From Pseudorasbora parva (lineage: Eukaryota; Chordata; Actinopteri; Cypriniformes; Gobionidae): a stretch of DNA of 64,000 nt. Under the pieces are notes generated by a model. The model was not told where the DNA came from and did not search any database. It saw only the letters and a program-made list of their open reading frames with translations. Location of the stretch: the NCBI RefSeq assembly GCF_024679245.1, contig NC_090182.1, forward strand, positions 28,591,753 through 28,655,752, read 5' to 3'. Shown piece after piece: positions 21,506-36,597 of the stretch (position 1 is its first letter; each line of letters starts with the position of its first letter). A program made the position numbers and the translations under genes.

Positions 21506-22052
21506 ATGGGGAAGACTGCTAACCTGACAGTTGTGCAGAAAACCATCATTGACACCCTCCACAAGGAGGGAAGGGAATTGCAAAAGGGAATTGCAAAAGA
21601 AGTTGGATGTTCTAAAAGTGCTGTATCAAAGCACATTAATAGAAAGTTAAGTGGAAGGGAAAAATGTGGAAGAAAAAGGTACAAGCAGCAGGGATGATTG
21701 CAGCCTGGAGAGGATCATCAGGAAACGGTCATTCAAATGTGTGGGGGAGCTTCAAAAGGAGTGGACTGAGGCTGGAGTTACTGCATCAAGAGCCACAAGC
21801 CCACACACAGACGGACCCTGGACATGGGCTTCAAATTTGGTCAGAAGCATCTTACCCCAGGTAAGAAAGAAAAACAAAAGGTGTCTGTTGCTCAGTGGTC
21901 CAGCAAATTTTGCATCTCATTTGGAAGAATGGAGAGGACTTGAAGTCCAGTGTGGAGTTTCCACAGTCTGTGTTGGTTTGGGGGGCCATGTCGAAGTGTC
22001 ATTATTATATCATCGGCTGGTGTTGGTCTTCTGTGCTTTATTAAGTCCAGAG
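21506..22052 (+). pseudogene. Tc1/mariner transposase, N-terminal remnant
   Basis: The product starts MGKTANLTVVQKTIIDTLHK, with a helix-turn-helix (IAKEVGCSKSAVSKHI) and the GRKR hook that binds the inverted repeats. A tandem 14-nt slip (aagggaattgcaaaagggaattgc) and later frameshifts break it. The downstream DDE part is partly deleted: cagtggtccagcaaattttg joins two regions normally far apart. Non-functional. Confidence 0.85.
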
Positions 22053-22097
22053 TCAATTGATAGCCATTGGTTTCCAATCGATAGTTAATTTAGATCC

Positions 22098-22365
22098 ATC
22101 GATGCATGGACTCCACTAAGACCCCTAAAGGTGTGCGGTGGTATCTGACACCAAGATGTTGGCAGCAGAACCCTGTCGCTGGCTCACCACTGTTCCTTCC
22201 TTGGACCACTTTTTTAATAGATACTGAGCACTGCAGACCGAGCTAGGACAAAATGTTCACTTGCAGCCTAATATATCCCACCCACTAACAGGTGCCTTGA
22301 TGAAGAAATAATCTGTTATTCACTATTTACTTAACCTGTCATAATGTTATGCCTGATCGGTATAT
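22098..22365. mobile_element. Tc1-like element 2, deleted copy
   Basis: Contains gttccttccttggaccactt and atactgagcactgcagaccg, and ends at the TIR cataatgttatgcctgatcg. It is the same family as 51137-51796. The left TIR is absent and the interior is mostly deleted. Confidence 0.8.
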
Positions 22366-22984
22366 ATATAAAATTTCAGCGATGACTAGCCACTGCCTGC
22401 TGTAAAGACAGAAAAAAAGGCTGTGTTATCCTTCATACAGAGGTGATGTGGTGTTTTCTAGGACACTTCCTGTGAATCTGTGAGCGTGTGAGATCAAGAC
22501 AGAGGCAGCAAGAGAGAGCTGTGGAAAAGAGATGGGTGAAAACCAATGGGTTGTTCTGTAAGTATGTGAGTGTACAAGAGTTTCTGCTTGTAATGTTAAT
22601 CAAATTTAATTGAAAGTTTGATTGCTGGAAAAATCAGAGTTATCAGTAGGTTATGAGGAGGTGCTAATTATGTGGGAATATGCCTGCTGCGCTGTTCAGA
22701 AATGCATAATATCCTACCATACTACCCTACATATTAAATTTTTTGCAGTATAATTAATATATACTCTTTTATGCGTGTAATACCTGTATGATGATCTTCT
22801 ACTACATCTGGGGAAAGGTTTGCAGCAAATTTTAAGCAGAATATAATAAATAATGTGGTTTTCTGTTTTTCAAAATGTGATGGAAAGGCTTTGCTGCATG
22901 TAAAATAGTGAAACAGGTCTTAGTGTTTCTAAATTCTTTAACATTGTTTCTTTCTTGGAATTTCAACTCAATGAATAAAGCAAA

Positions 22985-24125
22985 CAAGACTCTTCTTTTT
23001 TAGCATAGTCCACACTTTGCACACATAACTCAACTTTGACCTGTTTAATCATGATTTCTTGAGCATCCCTGCTTGTCAGTGTAGTAAGGCCAATAGGCAG
23101 TGGCATCTTTCCAGACGCTCCCATTCCACCACATCCTAAAGATGCTCTATTGGGTTGAGATCTGGTGACTGTGGGGGCCATTTTAGAAAACAGTGAACTC
23201 ATTGTCATGTTTAAGAAACCAATTTGAAATTATTTGAGCTTTGTGACATTGTGCATTATCCTGCTGGAACATGGTGGTCATAAAGGGATGGACATGGTCA
23301 GAAACAATGCTCAGGTATGCCATAACAATTAAATAATGCCCAATTGGCACTAAGGGGCCTAAAGTATGCCAATAAAACATCCCCCACACCATTACACCAC
23401 CACCACCACCACCAGCCTGCACAGTGGTAACAAGGCATGATGGATCCATGTTCTCATTCTGTTTACGCCAAATTCTGACTCTACCATCTGAATGTCTCAA
23501 CAGAATTCGAGACTCATCAAACCAGGCAACATTTTTTCAGTCTTCAACTGTCCAATTTTGGTGAGCTTTGGTGTGCAAATTGTAGCCACTTTTTCCTTTT
23601 TCTGAAGATGAGTGGTACCCAGTGGGGTCTTCTGCTGTTGTAGCCCATCCACCTCAAGGTTGTGCATGTTGTGGCTTCACAAATGCTTTGCTGCATACCT
23701 CGGTTCTAACGAGTAGTTATTTCAGTTAAAGTTGCTCTTCTATCAGCTTGAATAGTTGGCCCATCCTTGTCTGACCTCTAGCATCAACAAGGCATTTTCG
23801 CCCACAGGACTGCCGCATACTGGATGTTTTTCCCTTTTCACACCATTCTTTTTAAACCCTAGAAATGGTTGTGTGTGAAAATCCCAGTAACTGAGCAGAT
23901 TGTGAAATACTCAGACCGGCCTGTCTGGCACCAACAACCATGCCACGCTCAAAATTGCTTAAATCACCTTTCTTTCCCATTTTGACATTCAGTTCGGAGT
24001 TCAGGAGATTGTCTTGACCAGGACCACACTCCTAAATGCATTGAAGCAACTGCCATATGATTGGTTGTTTAGATAATTGCATTAATGAGAAATTGAACAG
24101 GTGTTCCTTATATTTCTTTAGGTGA

Positions 24126-24134
<9 letters not shown>
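22985..24134 (-). pseudogene. Tc1/mariner element 3 with broken transposase
   Basis: On the minus strand the catalytic region is readable: GGGGGGVMVWGMFYW, FQQDNAQCHKA (second catalytic Asp) and SPDLNPIEHL followed by a stop (third catalytic residue in NPIE). The HTH part is recognisable around 23800-23960. Several frameshifts and stops separate these pieces. The right TIR-like end (aacaggtgttccttatattt) runs into a (TA)n array at 24130. The left end is truncated, so that boundary is uncertain. Confidence 0.8.

Positions 24135-24198
<64 letters not shown>
24129..24198. repeat. (TA)n then (CA)n microsatellite
   Basis: About 30 TA units followed by a few CA units, abutting the terminus of Tc1 element 3. 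TA is the Tc1 target, so the array may have grown from the target site. Confidence 0.9.
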
Positions 24199-24254
24199 TA
24201 CATATACTTATTATTTAATAACTTAATACACATCACTAGCCAACATTCTAGTAC

Positions 24255-24480
24255 TAGCGACATTCATTTGCACTGAAGCAATAGTAAAGATTATAAAAAC
24301 ATAATAATATGGCGATACTTGCCTGGGGTAACTAACCCGAGTGAAAAAAATGAAGCAGACCCTGGCTTTAACCTGAGACCACAGGTTTGTTTTGTACTGT
24401 TTAGCTAAAATACATTTTTGGTAAAAAGGATGAGGATGAAAGAAGAAGGGAGGAGATGACTGGATGACAGAATGTTGTTA
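24255..24480. repeat. Direct repeat copy A flanking tenm3 exon
   Basis: Shares gatacttgcctggggtaact, aatgaagcagaccctggctt and gatgaggatgaaagaagaag with 26430-26680 in the same order and orientation. It lacks 17 bp present in the other copy. Confidence 0.85.
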
Positions 24481-25845
24481 AAATAGGAAATGAATGTGTT
24501 TTTGATTTTGATTTTTATTTTTTTACTAGCGTTAACAAAGATTAACAAATGCAGTAATAAATGGTTAGTTCATTAACTTTTCATGAAAATCATGTAACTT
24601 TACAGTGTATTAACTAAATGTTGAAATGAACATTAACAACAACAACAACAAACACTAACGTTAGTAGAATTGCAGTTCATATGTTAACTAATGTAGTTAA
24701 CTAATGCTAACCAATAAAACCTTACAGTAAAGGTTGACTTTTTTTTTTTTTTTTTTTTTGAAGGGCCAGTAACTTAAATATTTAGTAGCCAAATTGGCCG
24801 GTGAGTGAAAAAGTTAATTTCAAACTCTGACTGTAAAATGAACTTGCAATGGAGCCTTAGCATGTGACCTTTCATTTGCTAATGTTCCCAAACATGTTAA
24901 GCACATGGCACATTGATTTTAACTTTACTGGCTGAAGGTGATCTTATGATAATACTAAAATGCATTTTAGGTTAAAAATTATTATTGTTTTAAATGTGAT
25001 TTTCTCTGCATTATTTATAAATGACGATGCACCATAGGGTTAAGCCTGTGTTACCGTTCTTATTTGGATATTTGCTGTGTCAGAGTAATTGACTGAATGA
25101 ACGGTTGACACAAACTGTTTACATAAATGCTCTGGCATTGGCCATCCTCATATATCGCTCATATAAGTTTTTCAATGAACTTTTCAGACTATAAATGCTA
25201 CGAATAAAATGTCTTCACTCCAATTGATGGGTTTTCAATCGCCATTTGACAGCAGTCACAACACATGCATTTCCCTGTCCAAAGCATGCATGTAGCGAAA
25301 CATTCTAACACAACATTGTTTCACACTGTACAAGTTTGGTGGAATTAACACCGCAAAAGCTATGCATAACCCCAGATATGAATTTCATTACCCGTATATA
25401 AAAGTGGTAAATTTACCCAGCGTTTAGAATGATAACACAGGGTTAAGCACAGTATGAAAGCACTTTTGACAAGGCCCACAATGCCTTACTGCTCTACCTA
25501 ATCGCATGGTTTCTTGGTTTCTTGTCACACGGCTACAGAAATGAAGCCCAGAGAATAATGTCCCTTGTCGATCGTGGAAGCGTGTGTGGGCATAAATGTG
25601 CTGTCATGATGGGACCTCAGTGTGCGACAGAGAAGCAAATTACTAAACACAAATCAAAATAAATGGGAACAAGCTGGAAACAAATTGATATATACAGGGT
25701 ATGGAGGTTCAGCACAACTGATTTTTTTTCTGAATCTAGTTTTTATGCTTTTTTTCCCCCCTTTGTGTTTTTCTGTCACTATCTTGATGTCCTTATCGAA
25801 AAGAGCGTGCGGGACTGCAGCGTGCTGTGAGGCTGTGCTGCTCAC

Positions 25846-25968
25846 CTCTGCCTCCAGAGGGCGCTGTTGCTACGTCACTGTTGCTGGGCAGCCCGGCTCC
25901 CAAGCCGTTGTTCAGCAAGGGACCAACCACAGGTTTCAGCTGCCAGTTCAGCCCCAACAGATTCATGG
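25846..25968 (-). CDS. tenm3: tenm3 exon: extracellular juxtamembrane segment
   Basis: The exon is 123 nt: two bases, 40 codons, one base. The two leading bases complete an Ala codon with the preceding exon, so the membrane helix ends ...SYFIA and continues [11 protein letters not shown]. The remainder is a poorly conserved Gly/Asn-rich linker ending [10 protein letters not shown]. The acceptor AG is at 25969-25970 and the donor G|GTGAG at 25845-25844. On the coding strand the polypyrimidine tract merges into a (CT)n microsatellite, with one CTTAT branch-point candidate 21 nt from the exon (A at 25989). The exon lies between two direct copies of a ~230-bp intronic repeat (24255-24480 and 26430-26680). 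Confidence 0.93.
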
Positions 25969-25990
25969 CTGAGAGAGAAAGAGAGCAATA

Positions 25991-26013
25991 AGGAAAGAGA
26001 GAGAGAGCGAGAG

Positions 26014-26078
<65 letters not shown>
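25991..26078. repeat. (GA)n microsatellite at a tenm3 3' splice site
   Basis: About 88 bp of GA with CG interruptions. Read on the tenm3 strand it is (CT)n, beginning 22 nt from the exon 25968-25846, and extends that exon's polypyrimidine tract to about 108 nt. Confidence 0.95.
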
Positions 26079-26083
<5 letters not shown>

Positions 26084-26429
26084 ACAGTGCAGATATATGG
26101 AAAGAGAAGAAAAAGAAAAGCTTGAGGACTGTAGCAACTCATAATGTAATAACTGTAATGCTACTATGTTTTAAATCTATTGCAATAATTAAAATATGAC
26201 ATGTTTTTGGTCATTTTAAAATTGTTATTAGCCTACATTATGAGCTCAATATTGAATTTTCGTTTTGAGAAAAGTATTACATTATGAACCTTTAATGCAA
26301 TAATAATGTAGCCTAATAAGTATTATATTATGTGAAGTTTTTTTACATTGTTTATATACAGCGTGATGCGCAGAGTCTGCGCATATCTGGCATTCTTAAA
26401 ATACACGTCACTAAGCAACAAACGGCGCG

Positions 26430-26680
26430 CTTGTTAATTTGTATTGAAGCAATACTGAAGATAATAAAAACATGATAATGTGCTGATACTTGCCTGAGGT
26501 AACTAACCCCAGTGAAAAAAAGCAAGACCCGCCAAGCAATGAAGCAGACCCTGGCTTAACCTGAGACCACCAGTTTGTTTTGTATAGCCTACTGTATTAA
26601 TCTGTAAAAACGATTTTTTTTTTGGTTAAAAGAATGAGGATGAAAGAGGAAGGGAGGAGATGGCTGGATGACAGGACATG
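26430..26680. repeat. Direct repeat copy B flanking tenm3 exon
   Basis: Second copy of the ~230-bp repeat at 24255-24480, with the extra 17 bp gcaagacccgccaagca. Neither copy shows inverted terminal repeats. Confidence 0.85.
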
Positions 26681-26754
26681 ATGAACGTTTTATTACAATT
26701 AGAATGTAATACTTATTATATTACGTGCAGTTATTACATTGAGTTGCTAAGGAC

Positions 26755-28023
26755 TTATAGGATTAGTTCACTTCAAAATTTCCTGATATTTTACTCACCC
26801 CCATTTCATCCAATATGTGCATGTATTTCTTTCTTCAGTCGAAAATAAAATACGTTTTTTGAGGAAATCATTCCAGGATTTTTCTCCCTTTCATAGACTT
26901 CCATTGCAACCAACGGTTGAATGTCTAAATCAATGCCGATTCAAAGCGCTTCAGAAGGCTTCAGAGGCTCTGCGCGATACCAGACGATGAATAGGGTCTT
27001 ACATAGTGAAACCATCGATCATTTTCAAAAATAAAATAAAAAATAATATACTTTTTAACCTAAATTGCTCATCTTTCGCTGCTCTGCGGTCACCAGTAAT
27101 TGCGCAATCAGGTCGAAAACGTCACACTAGGCGTAAGCGGAAGTACCGCCCAAGCGAACGTGCAAGGATAATACAACTAAAAAAATAAAAAATAAATAAA
27201 GACTCCACTCCATCTTCAAGTTCAAAGTGTTTTGTTTTGCAACAGGGCTTCGCATATCTTCGCATGTGCGCTTTGTTTTATTTTTGTTTATTTTTTTATT
27301 TTGTTTATTGCAGATATAAGGCCTACAGTTAATGCCATTTATCTTAACGAGCAACAATGGATGACAGTATAAAGTTATAACAAGAGAAAAGTGGGAAGGA
27401 AAGGAAGTAAAAAATAATAATAATAATTTCAGAGGCAAGAAATAAAGTTATATAATTTTTAGCAAATCATTGTATAGTTCCACAAGTTTGACACTTTTTT
27501 TTTATTTTATTTTTTTAGTGTCCTAATTAAATAGTTTAAGTCACAAAGGTAATTATTCAGTTTGGGTATCAATGATGAAAATTTACATTTATGAATATAG
27601 TATTTTGCCATCAAGATACATACATTCCCAATGTACTCTATTACAATGAGAAAAATAACAAATGATATCACAAATGGTCAAATCAATGTGCACATTGCTC
27701 ATGTGCACTTTTTAAACATAGTACTTCCGCCTACGTACGGCGTGAGGTTTCAGACGTGATTGCGCAATCAGTGCAGCACAAGATGACTTAGGTTAAAAAG
27801 TATATAGCTACTTCTTTTTTTTTTAAACTGCTTTGATTTGGACCTTCAACATTTGCAATTGAAAACCATTATTTGAAGGTAGAAAAATCCTGGAATGTTT
27901 TCCTCAAAAAAAAAACAAACTAAAACTAATTTCTTTTTGACTGAAGTAAGAAAGACATGAACATCTTGAATGAGATGGGGGTGAGTACAATATCAGGACA
28001 TTTTCATTTGGAAGTGAACTGGC
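26755..28023. mobile_element. Foldback DNA transposon with ~400-bp inverted arms
   Basis: The left end gttcacttcaaaatttcctg and onward is matched by the reverse complement of the right end (agttcacttccaaatgaaaa). The arms also share ttgaggaaa.cattccaggattttt, tatactttttaacctaa and tgcgcaatca...cggaagtac, so pairing reaches about 400 bp inward. About 1.27 kb in total with a short unpaired centre and no transposase. Confidence 0.85.
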
Positions 28024-31000
28024 TACTTTTATACAAAAAGAAGGCACAAATGATTCAAAACTAAACAAAATACTAAATCTAAAATGTATAACATTGATCC
28101 GTTAAACCTAGTACAGACAGCCGTAATATTAAGAGGTTTATTTTTTCCCTGGAAAAAAAAAAAGAGAAAAAGAAAGACAGACAGCCTGGTCATTTTTATT
28201 GATTGCCTGCCTGATTGATGTTGACTGACTGAGGAGCCATCTGTCGCTCACAGGACACTTGCATTTCAAGTCTGATGTATGTCACAGCAGTGTGTGTTTG
28301 TATAAAACTAGTCTGGGGCTCTCTCATATCGATCAGAAAAATGTAAAAAATGTTCTCTGACTATAGCAATAACTCAATATAATCAAACTCCTTATACATC
28401 ACATTTGAACAGCCATTGTTCACAAAATGTGGCATATGACCTGCACCTTGCACATTTTTTTATTGAATATATTAAATAATGACATGCTAAATATAAGAGT
28501 GAAATATTACCAGATTACCATGCAGAATTCTACACCTCAAAATGCCATAAAACTAATAAACTTCTGTAAAGCTTAAATAATATAGAATACATTATAAAAG
28601 TAGTCTCAATGCAATATAAGCCATTATAATACACTTAATAATGCATTGCATGTTGTTGTAAACGATTGCATTATTGTAATAATTGTCAGTTATGATGCAT
28701 TTACCAGGTCACATCTTTAAAGAGTAAATTGTATAACAGCAAATTTCTGCAGTACTGATGTGCTAATGAATTTGCAGTGTTTAAGGCATAGCCATACATT
28801 TCTGTTATATTCTTTTGAAAAATACAGTATAATTGTGTAATGTAATAAACAGCCTTTATTAAATGTCCAAAAAATATATTTTCTGCTAGTAGATTATAGG
28901 AACTGGGTGACGGATCTAATTGGTTCTTTTACAAAATCCCTTTCAGTCATTCAATCAATCCTGAGGAAAGGATGCAGACACGCTTCTAAAGACAAGCAGG
29001 CGGCGAAACCCACGTCTCTAGGAATTACTCGCACCTCAACAGGTTAAAAAAAGTTAACAAATGCGCAGACAGAAAACCAGCAGAATCCTGACAGCATTCA
29101 GAGCTTTCATGTCGAGCTGGCATGATTCAGCGACAATCTGAGTGGCAGCTGAAAGAAAGCAGATCTCTCTCTATCTATCCTCTTTGTGTTGCGGGGCTGT
29201 TGTTTCGTTTTCGTGCCTGTGGAGCTTATTTTGGTCTGTTCGCTCCGAGGCCTGTGTGCAGTTTGTCAGCTGAATCTCTTCCCGACCCGTGTCCTTTCTA
29301 GTTCTGCCAAGAAACTTTTATCACAAACAGAAGAGAGAGGAGCGCTTAGTCTGCTGAACTCCAGAGGTGCCGCAGGAAACACAGGAGAGAGGAAGCTCTT
29401 TGTAACACGCAATCTCGGGCTGATTGCGGGATCTTGCGCTTAATCTCTCGCTCCTGTGTGTCTGCGCCGTCTGTTCTTCACAGTGGCGGTAAAGACGGGC
29501 TGAGATTTTGTGAGATTGTGAGTCATCAGAGACGGCAGCCATCACTGCCTCAGTAGTCTGAGTCACAGGAGGAGGCTCATATGGAGGTGCTGTGTTACTC
29601 TCATGTATGACCTCTGTTGTGAATCCTTTTACTGCGTTATTCTTTTACTAACTTGCTAATCCATAGTGCAAATGTGCACACACTATTAGACTCAAGTGGA
29701 TATGCTTTCTCTCTCTCTGTCTGTCTTTCTCTCTCTCTCTCTTTCTGCCTGTATACCTTGCTCACTGCCTGTCTCACTCTCTACCTCAGTATCTCATTCT
29801 CGCTCTTCCTGTCTGACTCACTCCCTTATTATATCAAACTATCTCTACATAACTATCTCCATCTCCCACACTCTTGCTGTCTGCCTTAATCGTTCTGCCC
29901 GTTTCAATTTCTACCTCTTTCTGTCTCACTTGCTCTGCCTTTCAAACAATCTCTTTCTCATTCTCTCGCTGTCTGTATAACCTTGCTCTCTGCCTGTCTT
30001 ACTGTCTACCATGGAATGTCAATTTAATTCAATTCTGTTCTATCTCTGTCTGTCGGACTCTCAACTCCCTTTCTCACAAACCTCTCTCTACCTTACTATC
30101 TCTCGCTGTCTAACTCTCTTCTTTCTCCACAGGTCTCGCGCTCTACCTTATCTCTCAGTCTGTGTCTGGCTGTCTCTCGCTCTCCCTAACTCCATTTTCA
30201 ACTTCACTATATTTTCAATTTAAAATTCAATTTACTTCAATCTCTCTGCCTGCACCCCCCCTCCCAATAACCGAGTTTCCTTTAACTTTCAAATTGCACA
30301 AATTGAAAATACAGCCAATAGAAACACGTTAATTCAAGTTAACAAGTTTTTTATGCTCGCATGAGGTGGTTTCTCTTTAGCATTTACAGTTAACCTGGCA
30401 TACAAAAATGTGCGGGAAACTGGATTCCAAACAAAGAAATGCCACAATTTATCAAGACCCTTAAACCCTCTCACTCTCTAAAGCCCTCTTCACACTAACA
30501 GCGATTATACCGCTGGAAGTTGCCAAGTTGCTGTGCTGTTGTTTTCTTGCAGGTGTTCTAATTTGATCTCAGATTCCATCTGTATCAGGTTGCTGATCAC
30601 TGTCTGCACTCTGATTGGTAGGTGCTGTATCACGTCTTTGCTCATTTGCATTTGTCTCTGTCACCGGAAATCGCTAAATCTATCTGAAAACCAATGATAT
30701 CTGGTTGCTGCAAATTGTTGTCATTGTGAATGTTCTCTCTGCCGGTCTTTCTCTCTCTTTGCATCTTGTGGTTTTGATCCAGCAGGTGGAGATTTACAGG
30801 ATTTACAGGTATACTGTATGTGTATGTTAGTGACTCCCCCCCTCTTCTCACCTTTCCTCTGCTTGCCTATCACACCTAAATCTCATCCCAGAAAATCAAT
30901 TTTCTCTTCTGTCAAATTTCTTCACCCCCTCCACCTACGCTCAGACACAGTCCCCTTCTCCTCTTCTCTCTCTCGGTCTCTTTCTCAGTTAAAGGAAAGC

Positions 31001-32033
31001 GCTGACACTCTAAGTGTGTCTCTGCTGTCTCTGTCAGCTCTTTTATTTGTTTCAGTTGGTCTGGAGCAAACACAGAGATATCTTTTCTTGTCCGCTCCTT
31101 CCAGTCCTCTCTCTGTGCTTTTCAATCTACTCCTTCCCCTTTAACGTGTCTCCACGCCTTTGATCTTCCTCAACCTACTGTCCTTCATTATCCCTCTCTT
31201 TATCTCTTCATCTGTGCCTCTGTTCTGATGCCGCATGTCGATAACGACTAATTGCTCATTTTGCAATCGATGAAATAATTAACAAATGAATCAGTGAACA
31301 ACAATAACTGAAAGCATCGAGAGACGGGACTCAGACAGATTAACAGCAGCTCAGACACTTCATACCTGACCTCCAAACTGTGTGTATGTGCACGCAGCAT
31401 AAGCCTAATGTATTCTGGACCAGTAGGAGGCAATATTGAGGTAAATCTTGACTGCATGAAGTGACGGGTGTTCAATACAACAGCGAGGGAATGAGACCAA
31501 TCTAAGGAGCGTGAGAGGAAAAGAGAACCAAAGCTGATGGCTTGCTCGATAGTCACCGGTGTTAAAATGAACGGTTGTTTTAGCACCGGACGAGATCTCC
31601 TTTTCTGTCTTCACGCAAATTGTGCACAACATTAAGCTGTCTGCCGTTTTACGCATGTGTGCAGATCAGGCTATAGTTAACAGCTTTATTCTCAGTCTCC
31701 TGATGAATATTCACTGAAGGGCTCAGCTTTGTGAGGAAACGTGTATGATTAAATATGTATAAATCAATGCATAATATAGATGTGTTGATGTATTATTCAC
31801 CTGCACAAACGAATGGATGGTGTCACTTGCTTGAGAATACGTTTAAAGCTGATACACTGAATTTTAATCCTATCCCAGTTAACAGGTAGAGAAAAGCATA
31901 AAGCATAAAAAACGTGCAAACTGTTGTTTGAGCATTACAACCACTCAGCAAAAGAGAATAGTTTGGGGCGGGACTTTCGGTTAGTTCACCATTGAAAAAT
32001 CGGGGAGTGTTTAAGACGGACGGATGGAGGGAC
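28024..32033. other. tenm3 intron, mostly unique sequence
   Basis: 4 kb without a recognisable gene or intact repeat. From 29700 to about 30240 and in patches to 31200 the plus strand is strongly pyrimidine-rich (ctctctgtctgtctttctct type), a degenerate simple-sequence tract. 28960-29580 is more GC-balanced and unlike the repeats around it. Confidence 0.65.
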
Positions 32034-32290
<257 letters not shown>

Positions 32291-33232
32291 ATCCTCTGCT
32301 GTCTTCTCTGCACTATAATTATACAGTGGCAGATGTTTACAGCTGGAATATCCCAGAATTCAAAATTTGGCATGAAATGCCAACAGCACTGCTACAAGGT
32401 TACCTTGCACAGAGAGAAAGAAGGGATGGATAGAGCAAGGAAAATGGGAACAATAATGCATCGAGGGAGCAATGGAAAGACAAAGGGGGAGAGAAGTGCA
32501 ATACAACAGAGGAGAAGAGGATAGACAGAACAAGACATGTGAAGACAGGCCAGTGAAATGGGTTTAAGGTTGTCCTTAAGGTACAATTACGTGAGAGAGG
32601 CCTGGAGGAAGCTCTTGGCAGCTCCTGTCTGTTTATTTGTGTGCATGAGCGGGAGACGCAGAAAAAGAGAAAGTCAGCGGACGTATCTGCATATTGAAGT
32701 AGGGCTGGCAGGACGTCCCTCTATGATTCACCCGCACCTGTCATCACCGATTAGACCTCTGTGACCACACACACGTATAGCCATAAGCAGGTGGCAGGTT
32801 TCTCTCTGCTAGAACAGATCCATATGCCTGTGTACTATGCTGGTGTTGGCTGAGCTGCTTCTGGCCCGAGTGGAAAGTAAGTCACATGCAAGTGGAAGGC
32901 CAGGTCCAACCTCACCCTGAGATATGGCTATAAATAACACAATAGACAGCAGATACACACACGCACATAACACACACGTCTGGTTTACTATCTTTGTGGG
33001 GACCCTCAGACCAGGAATCAAGGCAAAGGAGGCAGAACAACAACAACAACAACAAAAAACTGGATGAGAAAATAATTGATTTTACAAAATTTGACGATTA
33101 CAATTGTAAGAGTCACTCACTTCGTTTTTCTAACGTTATACTGTCCAACAGCGACACGCTGGTGAGTGGGAGGTGCGCCATTGACTTAAAGCAGATAATG
33201 CGTGCGATGAGTTTTGTGCTGGATAATTGAAA

Positions 33233-33790
33233 TGGATGGGGAAAGTCATGTAAGAGGAGGCAATGATTGGATATGATGGGTTATAATTGGATATGATTGG
33301 TTTGTGCGATAAATCCCGCCTCGTTTTTGTGCACGTTCCCCGATCAGCCTGAATGAAAATAATGATGTCGTTAATGGAGAGACTAATGAAAAGTAAGTAA
33401 ACAACACAGCCGTTTAGAAATATCTGCTTTATGTTACATCAAAATCCAACTTGAAATGACCTGAAAACATGATGACTGTGGGGTTTGGGTACAGCCTGGG
33501 TGCGTCATTAAAGTAACATCATCATGTCTGTGTAGAGTGTAGCCTACATGTACAAGCTTGATGATGACTATTAAAAAGGAAAACTGAACATCAGTTCACA
33601 AATTATGTATTTAATTTGTTACTTCATTTAGTTATTATTTTAAATATAAAAATGTGCAAAAATACTAACTTGATGAAATGCATACTTGGTTTTAATAAAT
33701 AGAACATAACACAAAAATACAAAGTTGAACTGTATTTGGTCTAAAAAAAATGTATATGTAATTTTGATTTAACCATGGAAAATTAAGTAG
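33233..33790. repeat. Dispersed repeat, copy 1
   Basis: Shares with 41745-42245 a collinear series of blocks, including gattggatatgatggg, gataaatcccgcctc, gtgtagagtgtagcctacat and gatgactattaaaaaggaaa. Both are in the same orientation, with small indels. Confidence 0.85.
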
Positions 33791-33857
33791 AAAAAATATA
33801 TTTGATGTATATGAAAAAATGAGAGGTCTTTGCCTCAATTTAAAACACCACCGCACA

Positions 33858-34400
33858 CCACAGCCCTCGATGTAATGGTTTTTATACTGTACAAACTGTA
33901 TATTCTATCCCCTTACACTAACCCTATCCCTAAACCTACCCATCACACAAATCTTTCTGTATTTTTACATCTTCTTATCGCTCTGAGAAATCCATGTTAA
34001 GTGGTCTCTTAATTTTTTCCAGAGCTTGTTTCATCCTGGGGATCTCAAATTTAGGTCCATTTAGTCCCCATGGGTGCCACTGGGATAGAAAACACACACA
34101 CACACTTCTGGTGTCGTGTAATGGTTTTTATACTGTACAAACCGTATTTTCTATCCCCCTACACTGCCCCTACCCCTAAACCTACCCATCACAGGAAACA
34201 TTCTGCATTTTTACTTTCTAAAAAAACTCATCATGTATGATTTATAAGCGTTTTGAAAAGTGGGGACATGGCCAATGTCCTCATATTTCACCCTCTCCTT
34301 GTAATATCTGTGTCATACCCATTATACACATTATACCCACACACTGTCATTATACACATTTGTGTCCTCATATGTCACAAAAACAGACAGAGACAAAAGT
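33858..34400. repeat. Two tandem partial copies of a fish DNA-repeat family
   Basis: Units at about 33868-34090 and 34117-34400 both carry gtaatggtttttatactgta, tctatcccc.tacact and ctaaacctacccatcaca. A related left end (gtctggtttactatctttgt) occurs at 32979, suggesting the copy-1 repeat at 33233 interrupted one unit. The family name is not certain. Confidence 0.7.

Positions 34401-36597
<2,197 letters not shown>

Larger units (their letters stand above)
19889..22052 (+). mobile_element. Tc1-like transposon 1, interrupted and 3'-deleted
   Basis: The terminal sequence acaggtgcatctccataaat starts near 19890, and its inner part resumes near 21335 (gaatattgtgaaaaggttta). About 1.35 kb of unrelated DNA lies between. 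The transposase follows at 21506 and stops matching near 22052, so the right terminus is missing. Confidence 0.8.
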
